From Pseudomonadota bacterium (GTDB lineage: Bacteria; Pseudomonadota; Gammaproteobacteria; Burkholderiales; Thiobacillaceae), in contig JAKQCX010000021.1 in assembly GCA_029558905.1 (NCBI GenBank), forward strand, positions 30,752 through 94,751: a stretch of 64,000 nucleotides of DNA, in the 5' to 3' direction. The stretch's first letter is position 1; each line of letters starts with the position of its first letter. The notes below the pieces were generated by a model. That model saw only the letters and a list, made by a program, of their open reading frames with translations. It was not told the DNA's origin and ran no database searches. Positions 32,372 through 41,541 of this stretch are shown here, piece by piece. A program made the position numbers and the translations under genes.

Positions 32372-32989
32372 TCAATCCCTGGCGCCGGTCTGTGCCTCCA
32401 GGCACAGGCGCACCAGATCGGGCAGACTGCGGGCCTGCATCTTTTCCATCATGCGCGCTTTGAACACCTCCACCGTGCGGGGGCTGATGTCCAGCTCGGC
32501 GGCGATGTCCCGGTTGGGCTTGCCGGCCACGGCCAGCTCCATGACCTGGCGTTCACGTTCCGACAGCCGGGCCATGCGCGCCACGATCTCCTGGGTATGG
32601 GCCTCGGCCGCGGACTGACGTGCGTCGCGGGCCAGGGCCTCACGCACCGCGTCGATGAGGGCCTCCTCCGCGTAGGGTTTTTCCAGGAAATCCACCGCCC
32701 CGGATTTGAGGGCCGCCCGCGCGTGCGCGATGTCGCCATGACCGGTCAGGAAGACGATGGGCAGACGTGAGCCACGCGTCACCAGGGCGTGCTGCAGGCC
32801 CAGGCCGTCCATGCCTCCCATGCGCAGATCGAGCAGCAGGCAGCCACGCCAGTCCGGCTGCCAGGCCGCCAGGCAGGCCTCGGCGCTGGCAAAGGCACGG
32901 CAGCGCCAGCCGCGGAAATTGAGCAGCAGGGCGAGGGAATCGCGCACCGCCTCGTCGTCGTCAACGATATAGATGGTGGGATCCAGCAT
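32372..32989 (-). CDS. FixJ-type two-component response regulator
   Basis: 205 residues. Receiver domain (about residues 5-120) with the acidic pair DDDE near residue 11, phosphoacceptor Asp in LLLDLRMGG near residue 56, and the conserved Lys in FLEKPY near residue 106. LuxR-type DNA-binding domain at the C-terminus (LSERERQVMELAVAGKPNRD, then ISPRTVEVFKARMMEKM). It follows the sensor kinase by three bases. FixJ/TtrR/NodW-like regulators often control micro-aerobic or respiratory genes. Targets are unknown. Confidence 0.93.
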   Translation of the reverse strand: MLDPTIYIVDDDEAVRDSLALLLNFRGWRCRAFASAEACLAAWQPDWRGCLLLDLRMGGMDGLGLQHALVTRGSRLPIVFLTGHGDIAHARAALKSGAVDFLEKPYAEEALIDAVREALARDARQSAAEAHTQEIVARMARLSERERQVMELAVAGKPNRDIAAELDISPRTVEVFKARMMEKMQARSLPDLVRLCLEAQTGARD

Positions 32990-32992
32990 GAT

Positions 32993-34594
32993 TCAAACCT
33001 CGGGATTGACCGGCAGGGTAAAACAAAGCTGCGTGGGGTAGGGGCTTTCCAGCCAGAGCGTGCCGCCATGGGCCTCCACCAGGGTGCGGCTGATGGCCAG
33101 CCCCAGGCCCATGCCGTCGGGCTTGCTGGTGACGAAGGAGTCGAACAGCCGTTCCTGCATGTCCGGGGCGATGCCCGGTCCGTTGTCGCGTACGCGAAAG
33201 CGCAGGTGCGCGGCATCCACGCGTGCCACGTCGATGTGGATCTCGCGCTCCGTGGATGCCCCTGCGGGGCGACCTTCCAGGGCCTCGATGGCATTGACCA
33301 GCAGGTTGTGCAGCACGGTGCCCACCTGCACCCGGTCGGCGCGCAGGCGGGGCAGGTATTCCATGGGTGAGATGTGGATCAGGATGCCGCTGCGCTCCGC
33401 GCGCCGACGCGCGGGGGCCAGTCCTTCTTCCACCAGCTCGGCGGCGCTCACGGATTCCAGGCGCAGGCCGCCGCCACGGAAGAATTCCCGCAGGCGCCGT
33501 ACCACCTGACCCGCCCGGGTCGATTCCCGGTCGATCTTGTCCAGGGTGTCCCCCAGCAGGCGCTCGTGCTCACCCGGGTGGGCCAGCATGCTGCGCGCCG
33601 CGCGCGCGTAGTTGGCCAGGGCGGACAGGGGCTGGTTGAGCTCGTGGGCGATGGCCTGGGTCATTTCGCCCGCCGCCGCCAGACGCATGGCCTGGTTCAG
33701 TTCCGTCTCCCGTTGGTGCAGCTTCTCCTCCGCCGCCCGCCGGGCGGTGACGGTCATGCCCAGGAACAGTCCCGTGACCGCCAGGCTCAGGAGCAGCATG
33801 TGGAATTCCACCACGGTCACGGAGGGCATGCCGCGCCATTGCAGGATGGCGTTGAGACCCACATGGGTGAAGGCCAGGGCCAGGGTGGCGCCCTGGATGC
33901 CATGGCGCATGCAGATCCAGATCAGCGGCAGGAACAGGAGATAAAAGAACTTGAACTCGTCCGTGACCTTGAGACCGAAAATCACCCCCAGGGCCAGCAC
34001 GATGGACAGGCCCTCCAGGAGGGTTTCCCGATTGGGCCACCAGGCCGCCAGGGAAGTCCGGCTCGGGCGCGCATGCACCAGGATCAGGGGGGTGACGATG
34101 AGCAGGCGGATGAGGGCCCCGACCCAATAATTCACCAGATCGGCGAGCCAGGCCCAGACGTCCGGGGCGGCCTCGGGGCTGCGGGAAAAGACATGCACCC
34201 CCGCGTCCAGCCACGCCGCCAGCACGGCGGCCACCAGGAACCAGAACAGATCGCGCTGGCTGGAGAGGCGCACGTCGATTCTCTGGCCATGCTTGAGCCA
34301 GGTGCTGAGCACCAGCTGTCCCAGCATGAGCAGGACGGAGGCCCACAACACCACCAAAGGGTCTTTCGGCAGGCCGTAGAGGGGCAGACCGGTGATGAAC
34401 ACCACGATCACCAGCCAGGGCGCATAACGGGCGCCATACAGCAGCAGGATGGCCAGGGACAGGCCCAGGGGCGGCGTCCAGGGGGCCAGGGCCAGGGGCA
34501 GCACGGTCTGGGGGTTGCTGGCGGCGTCGAGCACCAGGCCGCCGAGGGCGTAGGCCAGGAGCACTTTCCAGGAAATGGCGGACGTGGAGGACAA
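32993..34594 (-). CDS. Membrane sensor histidine kinase with MASE1-like domain
   Basis: 533 residues. An N-terminal MASE1-like integral membrane sensor with about eight helices fills residues 8-290. The HisKA dimerisation domain has MTQAIAHELNQPLSALANYA, with the phosphoacceptor His near residue 315, and the ATPase domain has LHNLLVNAIEAL, RVRDNGPGIA and GMGLGLAIS. The kinase half is FixL-like. The start codon is TTG, with no clear ribosome site, so the start is uncertain. It pairs with the FixJ-type regulator downstream and is divergent to yajC. Confidence 0.92.
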   Translation of the reverse strand: MSSTSAISWKVLLAYALGGLVLDAASNPQTVLPLALAPWTPPLGLSLAILLLYGARYAPWLVIVVFITGLPLYGLPKDPLVVLWASVLLMLGQLVLSTWLKHGQRIDVRLSSQRDLFWFLVAAVLAAWLDAGVHVFSRSPEAAPDVWAWLADLVNYWVGALIRLLIVTPLILVHARPSRTSLAAWWPNRETLLEGLSIVLALGVIFGLKVTDEFKFFYLLFLPLIWICMRHGIQGATLALAFTHVGLNAILQWRGMPSVTVVEFHMLLLSLAVTGLFLGMTVTARRAAEEKLHQRETELNQAMRLAAAGEMTQAIAHELNQPLSALANYARAARSMLAHPGEHERLLGDTLDKIDRESTRAGQVVRRLREFFRGGGLRLESVSAAELVEEGLAPARRRAERSGILIHISPMEYLPRLRADRVQVGTVLHNLLVNAIEALEGRPAGASTEREIHIDVARVDAAHLRFRVRDNGPGIAPDMQERLFDSFVTSKPDGMGLGLAISRTLVEAHGGTLWLESPYPTQLCFTLPVNPEV

Positions 34595-34667
34595 GGGGCT
34601 GGGATGCGGATCGGTGCGTGGATGGGGCGATATTCCGTTGCGCGGCGCGAAAGACGGCCCGCATGGG

Positions 34668-34673
34668 TAAAAT
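34668..34673 (+). promoter_or_regulatory. Candidate -10 box of the yajC-secD-secF operon
   Basis: TAAAAT, 36 bases before the yajC ATG, in a short AT-rich stretch within an otherwise GC-rich intergenic region. No good -35 box. The operon needs its own promoter here because the usual upstream gene tgt is 4.8 kb away. Confidence 0.4.
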
Positions 34674-34708
34674 GCCGGCTATTTTTTCACTTCACACCAC
34701 ACAAGACC

Positions 34709-35026
34709 ATGTTGATCGCTCCCGCCTACGCCGCCGATCCCGCGACCCAGGACCCGCTCATGAGCTTCCTGCCCCTGATCGTCCTGTTCGCGCTGTTCTA
34801 CTTCCTCATCATCCGGCCGCAGATGAAGAAGGCCAAAGACCAGAAAAAGATGCAGGAGGGCATCCAGAAGGGTGATGAGGTCATTACCATGGGGGGCCAG
34901 CTGGGCAAGGTGGTGAAGATCACCGACCAGTACATCACCCTGGATATCGGTGGCGGCACCGAAAGCCACTTCCAGCGCGGCGCCGTGCAGGCCGTATTGC
35001 CCAAGGGCACCATCAAGGATCTGTGA
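34709..35026 (+). CDS. yajC: Preprotein translocase auxiliary subunit YajC
   Basis: 105-residue single-span membrane protein that associates with SecDF and the Sec translocon. One hydrophobic segment (about residues 18-38, FLPLIVLFALFYFLIIRPQ) is followed by the conserved basic segment KKAKDQKKMQEGIQKGDEV and the small beta domain ITMGGQLGKVVKI. secD starts 88 bases further on. Confidence 0.97.
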   Translation: MLIAPAYAADPATQDPLMSFLPLIVLFALFYFLIIRPQMKKAKDQKKMQEGIQKGDEVITMGGQLGKVVKITDQYITLDIGGGTESHFQRGAVQAVLPKGTIKDL

Positions 35027-35114
35027 TCCGTGGGGAAAGGGGCGGCGCGGATGCGTATCCACCTTGCCGGTGCCCCCGTTGCCCATCTCCCGTTAGTTTT
35101 CTTCCGGCCCTGAT

Positions 35115-36944
35115 ATGAACCGCTACCCCCTCTGGAAATACCTTGTCGTCGGCGTGGCCCTGCTCATCGCCGTGCTCTATACCCTGCCCAATTTCTTCGG
35201 CGAGGTGCCGGCGGTACAGGTGACGCCGGTGCGCACCACCGAGAAGGTGGATGGCAGCCTCATGCGGCGGGTGGAATCCGTTCTGGAGGAAAATGGCATC
35301 CGGCCCTTGGGCGTGGCCATGGATGCGCGCGGTGTCAAGGTGCGCTTCGCCGACCCGGAGACCCAGCTCAAGGCCAAGGATGTCCTGCAGACCCGTCTGG
35401 GCCAGGGCTACACGGTGGCCCTGAATCTGCTCTCCGCCTCGCCGCGCTGGCTGGCCTCCATCGGCGCCCTGCCCATGTACCTGGGTCTGGACCTGCGGGG
35501 AGGCGTGCATTTCCTGCTGCAGGTGGACATGCCCAAGGCCCTGGAAAAGACCACCGAGCGCTATCAGGGCGACATCCGCACCCTCCTGCGCGAGAAAAAG
35601 CTGCGCTACACGGGCCTGAGCCGGGAGGGCAGCGAAGTGCGGGTCATGTTCCGTGACGCCGACAGGCGCGACGAGGCCCGGAGCGTGATCGAGGCGGCCT
35701 ACCCGGAGCTGGTGCTCGCGGATGGCCGGGATGGCGAGGAATACAGCCTGCGTGCCACCCTGTCCAAGCAGGCCCAGGCCAAGACCCAGGAATTTGCCCT
35801 GCAGCAGAACCTGACCACCCTGCGCAACCGGGTGAACGAGCTGGGCGTGGCGGAGCCCGTGATCCAGCAGCAGGGCATCGACCGTGTGGCGGTACAGCTG
35901 CCGGGCGTGCAGGACACGGCCAAGGCCAAGGAGATCCTGGGACGTACCGCCACCCTGGAGATCCGCATGGTGGACGAGGAGCGCATGCAGGATCCGGCCC
36001 AGGTCCAGGCCGCCAGCAGCGGCCAGGTGCCCTTCGGCGACGAGCTGTATCACGAGCGCAACGGTATCCCCATGCTGGTGAAGCGCGAGGTGGTGCTCAC
36101 CGGCGAGTACATCACCGATGCCCAGCCCGGCTTCGACGGGCAGAGCAGCCAGCCCGCCGTGCATGTGAACCTGGACGGCCGCGGTGCCCGCATCTTCAAG
36201 AACGTCACGCGCGAGAACGTGGGCAAGCGCATGGCCATCCTGCTCATCGAGAAGGGCAGGACGGAGATCGTCACTGCACCGGTGATCCGCGAGGAGATCG
36301 GCGGTGGCCGGGTGCAGATCACCGGCATGGACTCGCCACAGGAGGCTTCCGACGTGGCCCTGCTGCTGCGCGCCGGGGCCCTTGCCGCGCCCATGGAGAT
36401 CGTCGAGGAGCGCACCGTGGGCCCAAGCCTGGGCAAGGACAACATCGAGCGGGGCTTCAATTCCACCCTCATCGGTTTTGCCCTCATCGCCGTGTTCATG
36501 GGGATCTATTACCAGTTCTTCGGCCTCATCTCCGTACTGGCCCTGACCGCCAACCTGTTCCTGCTGGTGGCCCTGCTGTCCATGCTGCAGGCCACCCTGA
36601 CCCTGCCGGGCATCGCCGGCATCGCCCTGACCCTGGGCATGGCCATCGACGCGAATGTGATCATCGCCGAGCGCATCCGCGAGGAACTGCGCAACGGCAT
36701 GTCACCCCAGGCCGCCCTGGCGGCCGGCTACGAGCGCGCCTGGGACACCATCCTCGATGCCAACATCACCACCCTGATCGCCGGCATTGCCCTGTTCTGG
36801 CTGGGTTCCGGCCCCGTGCGCGGCTTCGCGGTGACCCTTTGCCTGGGCATCCTCACCTCCATGTTCAGCGCCGTGACCGTGTCCCGGGCCATGGTCAACC
36901 TCAGCTTTGGCCGGGTGAAGCGCCTGACCAAGGTTTCCATCTGA
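35115..36944 (+). CDS. secD: Protein translocase subunit SecD
   Basis: With SecF, uses the proton gradient to help pull secreted proteins through the Sec channel. 609 residues. One N-terminal helix (about 8-28), a large periplasmic region containing YLGLDLRGGVHFLLQVD near residue 120, and five C-terminal helices with GFALIAVFMGIYYQFFG and GIALTLGMAIDANVII (the D4 motif) near residues 455-520. It lies 12 bases before secF. Confidence 0.98.
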   Translation: MNRYPLWKYLVVGVALLIAVLYTLPNFFGEVPAVQVTPVRTTEKVDGSLMRRVESVLEENGIRPLGVAMDARGVKVRFADPETQLKAKDVLQTRLGQGYTVALNLLSASPRWLASIGALPMYLGLDLRGGVHFLLQVDMPKALEKTTERYQGDIRTLLREKKLRYTGLSREGSEVRVMFRDADRRDEARSVIEAAYPELVLADGRDGEEYSLRATLSKQAQAKTQEFALQQNLTTLRNRVNELGVAEPVIQQQGIDRVAVQLPGVQDTAKAKEILGRTATLEIRMVDEERMQDPAQVQAASSGQVPFGDELYHERNGIPMLVKREVVLTGEYITDAQPGFDGQSSQPAVHVNLDGRGARIFKNVTRENVGKRMAILLIEKGRTEIVTAPVIREEIGGGRVQITGMDSPQEASDVALLLRAGALAAPMEIVEERTVGPSLGKDNIERGFNSTLIGFALIAVFMGIYYQFFGLISVLALTANLFLLVALLSMLQATLTLPGIAGIALTLGMAIDANVIIAERIREELRNGMSPQAALAAGYERAWDTILDANITTLIAGIALFWLGSGPVRGFAVTLCLGILTSMFSAVTVSRAMVNLSFGRVKRLTKVSI

Positions 36945-36956
36945 AGGTGTCCCATC

Positions 36957-37889
36957 ATGATCGAGCTGTTCCGTGTCAAAAAAGACATTCCCTTCATGCG
37001 CTGGGCGCGCAGCACCATCTTCGTGTCGGTGGCCCTCATCGTCGGTGCCGTCATCCTGCTGGCCACCCAGGGCCTGAACCTGGGAGTGGATTTCACCGGC
37101 GGCACGGTGATGGAGATCGGCTATGACAAGCCCGCGGACATCCCGGGCATCCGGGCCACCCTGGCGCAACACGGCCATGCCGATGCCCAGGTGCAGAACT
37201 TCGGCACCGCCCGGGAGGTGCTGGTGCGTCTGCCGGTGAAGGCGGGTGTGAGTTCGGCCCAGCTGTCCGAGAAGGTCATGGCGGTGCTGAAGCAGGCCGA
37301 TGCCGACAGCCAGCTGCGGCGCGTGGAATTCGTCGGACCCCAGGTGGGCAAGGAACTGCTGGCGGACGGCTCCCTGGCCCTGGTGGTGGTGTCCATAGGC
37401 ATCGTCATCTATCTGGCCCTGCGCTTCGAGTGGCGCATGGCGCTGGGGGCCATCTTCTCCAGCGCCCACGACGTGTTCGTGGTGCTGGGACTCTGGTCCC
37501 TGTTCCAGTGGGAGTTCTCCCTCAACGTGCTGGCGGCGGTGCTGGCCATCCTGGGTTATTCCGTGAACGATACGGTGGTGGTGTTCGACCGCATCCGAGA
37601 GAATTTCCGCAAGACCCGCATCAGCGACGTGGCGGCCCTCATGGACAACGCCAAGACCGCCACCCTGTCCCGCACCATCATCACCAGCGGCACCACCCTG
37701 ATCATGGCCCTGTCCATGCTGGCCTGGGGCGGCGAAGTGCTGCATGGCTTTGCCCTGTGCCTGACCATCGGCATCATCGTCGGCACCTATTCCTCGGTGC
37801 TGGTGGCCAGCCCCATTGCCCTGTGGCTGGGTGTGTCGCGGGAGGACTTCATCAAGCCGGTGAAGCCCGAGTCCGGGGCGATGGTCTGA
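36957..37889 (+). CDS. secF: Protein translocase subunit SecF
   Basis: 310-residue partner of SecD. The first helix (about residues 18-38) leads to the periplasmic motif LNLGVDFTGGTVMEI near residue 44. Five C-terminal helices include LAAVLAILGYSVNDTVVVFDRIREN near residues 190-215, the conserved SecF segment (split by the membrane face). Order yajC-secD-secF is universal in proteobacteria. Confidence 0.98.
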   Translation: MIELFRVKKDIPFMRWARSTIFVSVALIVGAVILLATQGLNLGVDFTGGTVMEIGYDKPADIPGIRATLAQHGHADAQVQNFGTAREVLVRLPVKAGVSSAQLSEKVMAVLKQADADSQLRRVEFVGPQVGKELLADGSLALVVVSIGIVIYLALRFEWRMALGAIFSSAHDVFVVLGLWSLFQWEFSLNVLAAVLAILGYSVNDTVVVFDRIRENFRKTRISDVAALMDNAKTATLSRTIITSGTTLIMALSMLAWGGEVLHGFALCLTIGIIVGTYSSVLVASPIALWLGVSREDFIKPVKPESGAMV

Positions 37890-37949
37890 TTCAGTGGGAA
37901 GCCGTGCAGGGTTGCGGGGGATGGTCCGGGCCTTGCGTGAAAGGGAGCC

Positions 37950-38837
37950 ATGATGCGCGCACGATACCGTCTTGTTTTGCTGGCCCTGGCATGGGGCAAC
38001 GCCCAGGCTGTTTCCGTCGTCGAGGAGCGCGCCGTTACCGGCTTCTCCTCACCGGAGAGCGTGGTGGTGGTCGGCGAGGATGTGTTCGTCTCCAACATGG
38101 GGGCCAGACCGGAGCCCATGGCCAAGGATGGCGACGGCTTCATAGCGAAGCTGGACCGCCAGGGCAACCTCAAGGCCCTGAAGTGGGCAGACAGGCTCGA
38201 CGGCCCCAAGGGCATGATCGGCGTGGAAGGCGTGCTGTACGTGGCCGACATAGACCGGGTGCTGGGCTATCGCATGCGGGATGGCAAGCGTGTGTTCGAC
38301 CTGGATCTGTCCGCCACGGGCAGCCGCTTCCTCAACGCCTTCGCCCGCTATGACAACCGCCGCCTGCTGTTGTCCGCCACGGACATCGGCAAGGTCTTCG
38401 TCATCGACCTGCCCGGCCGCAGGTACAGCGAGCTGGCCTTCGACACACCGCCCAAGGGCCCCAACGGCATGAAGAAGCTGGGCAGCCGCCTGGTGGTGGC
38501 GGAATGGGGCACGGATGGCCAGGCCAACGGCGCGGTGAAGACCTACCGCCTGGAGGGCATGACGGCCAGGCTGGACAAGGAGTTCAAGCCTGAGCCCGCA
38601 GGCTATTTCGATGGCGTGGTGGACATGGGAGCCAATCGTTGGCTGGTGTCCAACTGGGTGAGGTTCGAGCCCGCCGGCCTCCTGCAGATGGTGGACACGC
38701 GCACCGGCCGGATCACCACGCTGGCCGTCAAGACCCCCCTGGCCGGGCCCGCCGACATCTTCCTGGATGACCAGGGCAAGCTCTGGGTGCCCGTCATGCT
38801 GGCGGGCAAGGTCTACCGCATGCACCTGGGGCGCTGA
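37950..38837 (+). CDS. Periplasmic SMP-30/gluconolactonase-like beta-propeller protein
   Basis: 295 residues with a signal peptide (basic start, hydrophobic run to AQA near residue 20). Repeats of strand-turn units such as GVEGVLYVADIDRVLGY, ARYDNRRLLLSATDIGKVFV and DDQGKLWVPVML suggest a six-bladed propeller of the SMP-30/NHL kind. No catalytic metal ligands can be assigned safely. Start at 37950 or at the next ATG, 37953. It follows secF by 60 bases and ends 25 bases before the DedA gene. Confidence 0.8.
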   Translation: MMRARYRLVLLALAWGNAQAVSVVEERAVTGFSSPESVVVVGEDVFVSNMGARPEPMAKDGDGFIAKLDRQGNLKALKWADRLDGPKGMIGVEGVLYVADIDRVLGYRMRDGKRVFDLDLSATGSRFLNAFARYDNRRLLLSATDIGKVFVIDLPGRRYSELAFDTPPKGPNGMKKLGSRLVVAEWGTDGQANGAVKTYRLEGMTARLDKEFKPEPAGYFDGVVDMGANRWLVSNWVRFEPAGLLQMVDTRTGRITTLAVKTPLAGPADIFLDDQGKLWVPVMLAGKVYRMHLGR

Positions 38838-38862
38838 TGCGTCTTACCAAGGACCTGCCCGC

Positions 38863-39525
38863 GTGGAGCTTCTGACGCAGTTCATCGACGTCATCCTGCA
38901 TCTGGATCAGCACCTGAGCCTGCTGGTGCAGAACTACGGTACCTGGGTGTACGTCATCCTGTTCGTCATCGTGTTCATGGAGACGGGCCTCGTGGTGACC
39001 CCCTTCCTGCCAGGAGATTCCCTGCTCTTCGTGACCGGTGCCGTGGCGGCGGCGGGCGGCATGGACCCGCTCCTGGTGTCTACCACCCTCGTCGTCGCGG
39101 CCCTGTGTGGCGACAACGTGAACTACTGGGTCGGCCGCTTCCTGGGGCCGCGCATGTTCCAGTTCGAGGGTAGCCGCTTCCTCAGGCGCGAGAACCTGGA
39201 CCGTACCCATGCCTTCATGGAACGGCATGGCCCCAAGGCCATCGTCATCGCCCGCTTCGTGCCCGTGGTGCGCACCTTCGTGCCCTTCGTCTGCGGCCTG
39301 GGCCGGCTGACCTACGCCCGTTTCCTGGGTTTCTCCATCCTGGGGGCGCTGCTGTGGGTGGGTCTGCTGGTGCCGGCGGGCTATTTCTTCGGCAACCTGC
39401 CCCTCGTCAAGCAGAACCTCACCGCCGTGATCCTGCTGATCGTGGTCCTCTCACTGCTGCCCGGGGCGTTGGAGTATTGGCGTCACCGCACGGCCGGCAT
39501 GCCTCCCCGGGAAAGCGCCGATTGA
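38863..39525 (+). CDS. DedA family membrane protein
   Basis: 220-residue inner-membrane protein of the DedA/SNARE-associated family (YqjA/YghB-like), members of which act as lipid scramblases or support membrane potential. The start is GTG at 38863 with AAGGA nine bases before it; a longer frame would run into the previous gene. Key segments are FMETGLVVTPFLPGDSLLFV near residue 40, GRFLGPRMF near residue 90 and ARFVPVVRTFVPFVCGLG near residue 130, with the conserved Arg residues and F(P)-x-R pattern of the family. Confidence 0.93.
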   Translation: MELLTQFIDVILHLDQHLSLLVQNYGTWVYVILFVIVFMETGLVVTPFLPGDSLLFVTGAVAAAGGMDPLLVSTTLVVAALCGDNVNYWVGRFLGPRMFQFEGSRFLRRENLDRTHAFMERHGPKAIVIARFVPVVRTFVPFVCGLGRLTYARFLGFSILGALLWVGLLVPAGYFFGNLPLVKQNLTAVILLIVVLSLLPGALEYWRHRTAGMPPRESAD

Positions 39526-39739
39526 GGACCGACGCGGCGAAGGGGCCTTGCCCCGAGGATGCCGCACTGCGCTTGGAATGGCGACGCGCGGGTTGCCCGG
39601 CACCCTCCGGCCTACGCCCGAAACCGTGGTTGACAAGCGTGTGCCCCCGACCTAGCCTCCACAGTAGGTTTAGATCGATTCTAAATATTCCCGCAAACCC
39701 GGCGCGGGATTGGTGCCGGGCGTGATGGAGGAGTTTTCC
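39526..39739 (+). promoter_or_regulatory. Rubrerythrin promoter and operator
   Basis: A perfect -35 box TTGACA (39630-39635) is followed after exactly 17 bases by TAGCCT (39653-39658). Just after the expected start point lies the palindrome TTTAGA-TCGAT-TCTAAA (39669-39685). Its right half matches the ATTCTAA half of the PerR box (7-1-7 arrangement); the left half agrees at five of seven. A Fur-family peroxide or iron regulator is the likeliest reader (inference). An AT-rich, GGAGG ribosome site follows at 39727-39732. Confidence 0.7.
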
Positions 39740-40159
39740 ATGCAACTGAAAGGTTCCAAGACCGAGCAGCACCTCATGGCGGCCTTCTCGGGAGAGTCCC
39801 AGGCCAATCGCCGCTACCTGTACTTCGCATCCAAGGCCGACGTGGAGGGGTACAACGACGTAGCTGCCCTGTTTCGCTCCACCGCCGAAGGCGAGACCGG
39901 CCACGCGCACGGCCATCTGGAGTATCTGGAGCAGTGCGGGGATCCCGCCACCGGCATGCCCTTCGGCCCCACCCTGGACAACCTGAAGACCGCCATCGCC
40001 GGCGAGACGCACGAGTACACCGACATGTACCCGGGCATGGCCAAGGATGCACGGGAGGAGGGATTCGAGGAAATCGCCGATTGGTTCGAGACCCTGGCCA
40101 AGGCCGAACGCTCGCATGCCAACCGCTATCAAAAGGCCCTGAACGAGCTGGATGGCTGA
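39740..40159 (+). CDS. Rubrerythrin (short form, without rubredoxin domain)
   Basis: 139-residue ferritin-like di-iron protein that removes hydrogen peroxide. The start at 39740 follows a strong GGAGG site. The two iron-ligand helix pairs show [47 protein letters not shown] and [12 protein letters not shown]. The C-terminal rubredoxin domain of classical rubrerythrins (CxxC pairs) is missing, so an outside electron donor is needed; the Fe-S protein encoded next, overlapping by eight bases, is the natural candidate. Confidence 0.94.
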   Translation: MQLKGSKTEQHLMAAFSGESQANRRYLYFASKADVEGYNDVAALFRSTAEGETGHAHGHLEYLEQCGDPATGMPFGPTLDNLKTAIAGETHEYTDMYPGMAKDAREEGFEEIADWFETLAKAERSHANRYQKALNELDG

Positions 40160-41498
40160 GGGGCCCGCCGGCATGCGCGAAGGCAATCTGCAGGCGCCCA
40201 CCCGGCATCCGCTGGATTGGTCGAACCCCGAGTTCCACGACCAGGACGCCCTGCTGGGGGAAATGCAGCGGGTGTTCGGCATCTGCCACGGCTGCCGGCG
40301 GTGCGTGTCCCTCTGCCATGCCTTCCCCACCTTGTTCGACCTGGTGGATGCATCCGACTCCATGGAGGTGGACGGGGTGTCGCAGGCGGATTACTGGCAG
40401 GTGGTGCAGCACTGCTACCTGTGCGATCTGTGTTTCATGACCAAGTGCCCCTACGTGCCGCCACACCCATGGAACGTGGATTTTCCCCACCTCATGCTGC
40501 GCGCCAAGGCCTGGCAGTTCAAGAACCGGCCCACGCGGCTGCGCGACAGGCTGCTCACCCGCACCGACCGGGTAGGCAGCCTGGCGGGTATCCCGGTGGT
40601 GGCCCAGGTGGTCAACGCCGTCAACCGGATGGGGGCGGCGCGCAGGGCCTTGGAAGCCGTGGCGGGCATCGCCGCCGGGGCCTGGCTGCCGGAATTCACC
40701 AGCAGACCCCTGCGTTCTCGCCTGCGCAGTCTGCCCGCCGGTACCCCGGGCGAGCCCGCCGGGGTCACCCGGGGTCGTGTCGCCCTGTTCGCCACCTGCT
40801 ACATGAACCGCAATGAGCCGGGCCCCGGCGAGGACCTGGTGGCGGTGTTCGCGCACAACGGTATCCCCGTCACACGTGTGGAGCAGGAGCGCTGCTGTGG
40901 CATGCCCAGGCTGGAGCTGGGTGACCTGGATTCGGTACGCGCGGCCAAGGAGGCCAATATCCCTGTCCTGGCGCGCATGGTCGATGCGGGTTGGGACCTC
41001 ACCGCCCTGCTCCCTTCCTGTGTGCTCATGTTCAAGCAGGAACTGCCCCTCATGTTCCCCGACGACGCGGATGTCCAGAAGGTGAAAGGCGCCTTCTATG
41101 ATCCCTTCGAGTACCTGATGCTGCGTCACAAGGCCGGCAAGCTGCGCACCGACTTCAAGGCCGGTCTGGGCAAGGTGGCCTACCATGCCGCCTGCCACCA
41201 GCGCGTGCAGAACATCGGCCCCAAGACCCGCGAGATCCTGGCCCTGATACCCGGCACCGAGGTGCTCGGCATCGAGCGCTGTTCCGGACACGACGGCACC
41301 TACGCGGTGAAGAAGGAGTTCCACGCCGTGGCCATGAAAATCGTCAAGCCGGTGGTGGAGCGGGTGGATCAGGCCGCGCCGGAGCACTACGGCAGCGACT
41401 GCGCCATGGCGGGGCACCACATCGCGCATGCCCGGGGAGACGGCAGCGCGCCGGAGCATCCCATCAGTCTGCTGCGCAAGGCCTACGGCATTGACTGA
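40152..41498 (+). CDS. GlpC-like Fe-S oxidoreductase (heterodisulfide-reductase-type CCG protein)
   Basis: 448 residues. Two 4Fe-4S clusters lie in the N-terminal third: CHGCRRCVSLCHAFP near residue 45 and CYLCDLCFMTKCP near residue 92. Two CCG-type domains follow, with ERCCGMP near residue 250 and ACHQRVQNIGPK plus ERCSGHDG near residues 345-380, where the second CCG has become CSG. Related proteins move electrons between quinones or thiols and a partner. It overlaps rubrerythrin and is followed by the DUF3501 gene. The three-gene set suggests a peroxide-reducing chain; its electron source is unknown. Confidence 0.92.
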   Translation: MAEGPAGMREGNLQAPTRHPLDWSNPEFHDQDALLGEMQRVFGICHGCRRCVSLCHAFPTLFDLVDASDSMEVDGVSQADYWQVVQHCYLCDLCFMTKCPYVPPHPWNVDFPHLMLRAKAWQFKNRPTRLRDRLLTRTDRVGSLAGIPVVAQVVNAVNRMGAARRALEAVAGIAAGAWLPEFTSRPLRSRLRSLPAGTPGEPAGVTRGRVALFATCYMNRNEPGPGEDLVAVFAHNGIPVTRVEQERCCGMPRLELGDLDSVRAAKEANIPVLARMVDAGWDLTALLPSCVLMFKQELPLMFPDDADVQKVKGAFYDPFEYLMLRHKAGKLRTDFKAGLGKVAYHAACHQRVQNIGPKTREILALIPGTEVLGIERCSGHDGTYAVKKEFHAVAMKIVKPVVERVDQAAPEHYGSDCAMAGHHIAHARGDGSAPEHPISLLRKAYGID

Positions 41499-41541
41499 CT
41501 GAACGCCGCTCCCGCGCGGGCATGACAGGAAGGAGTCCCGC

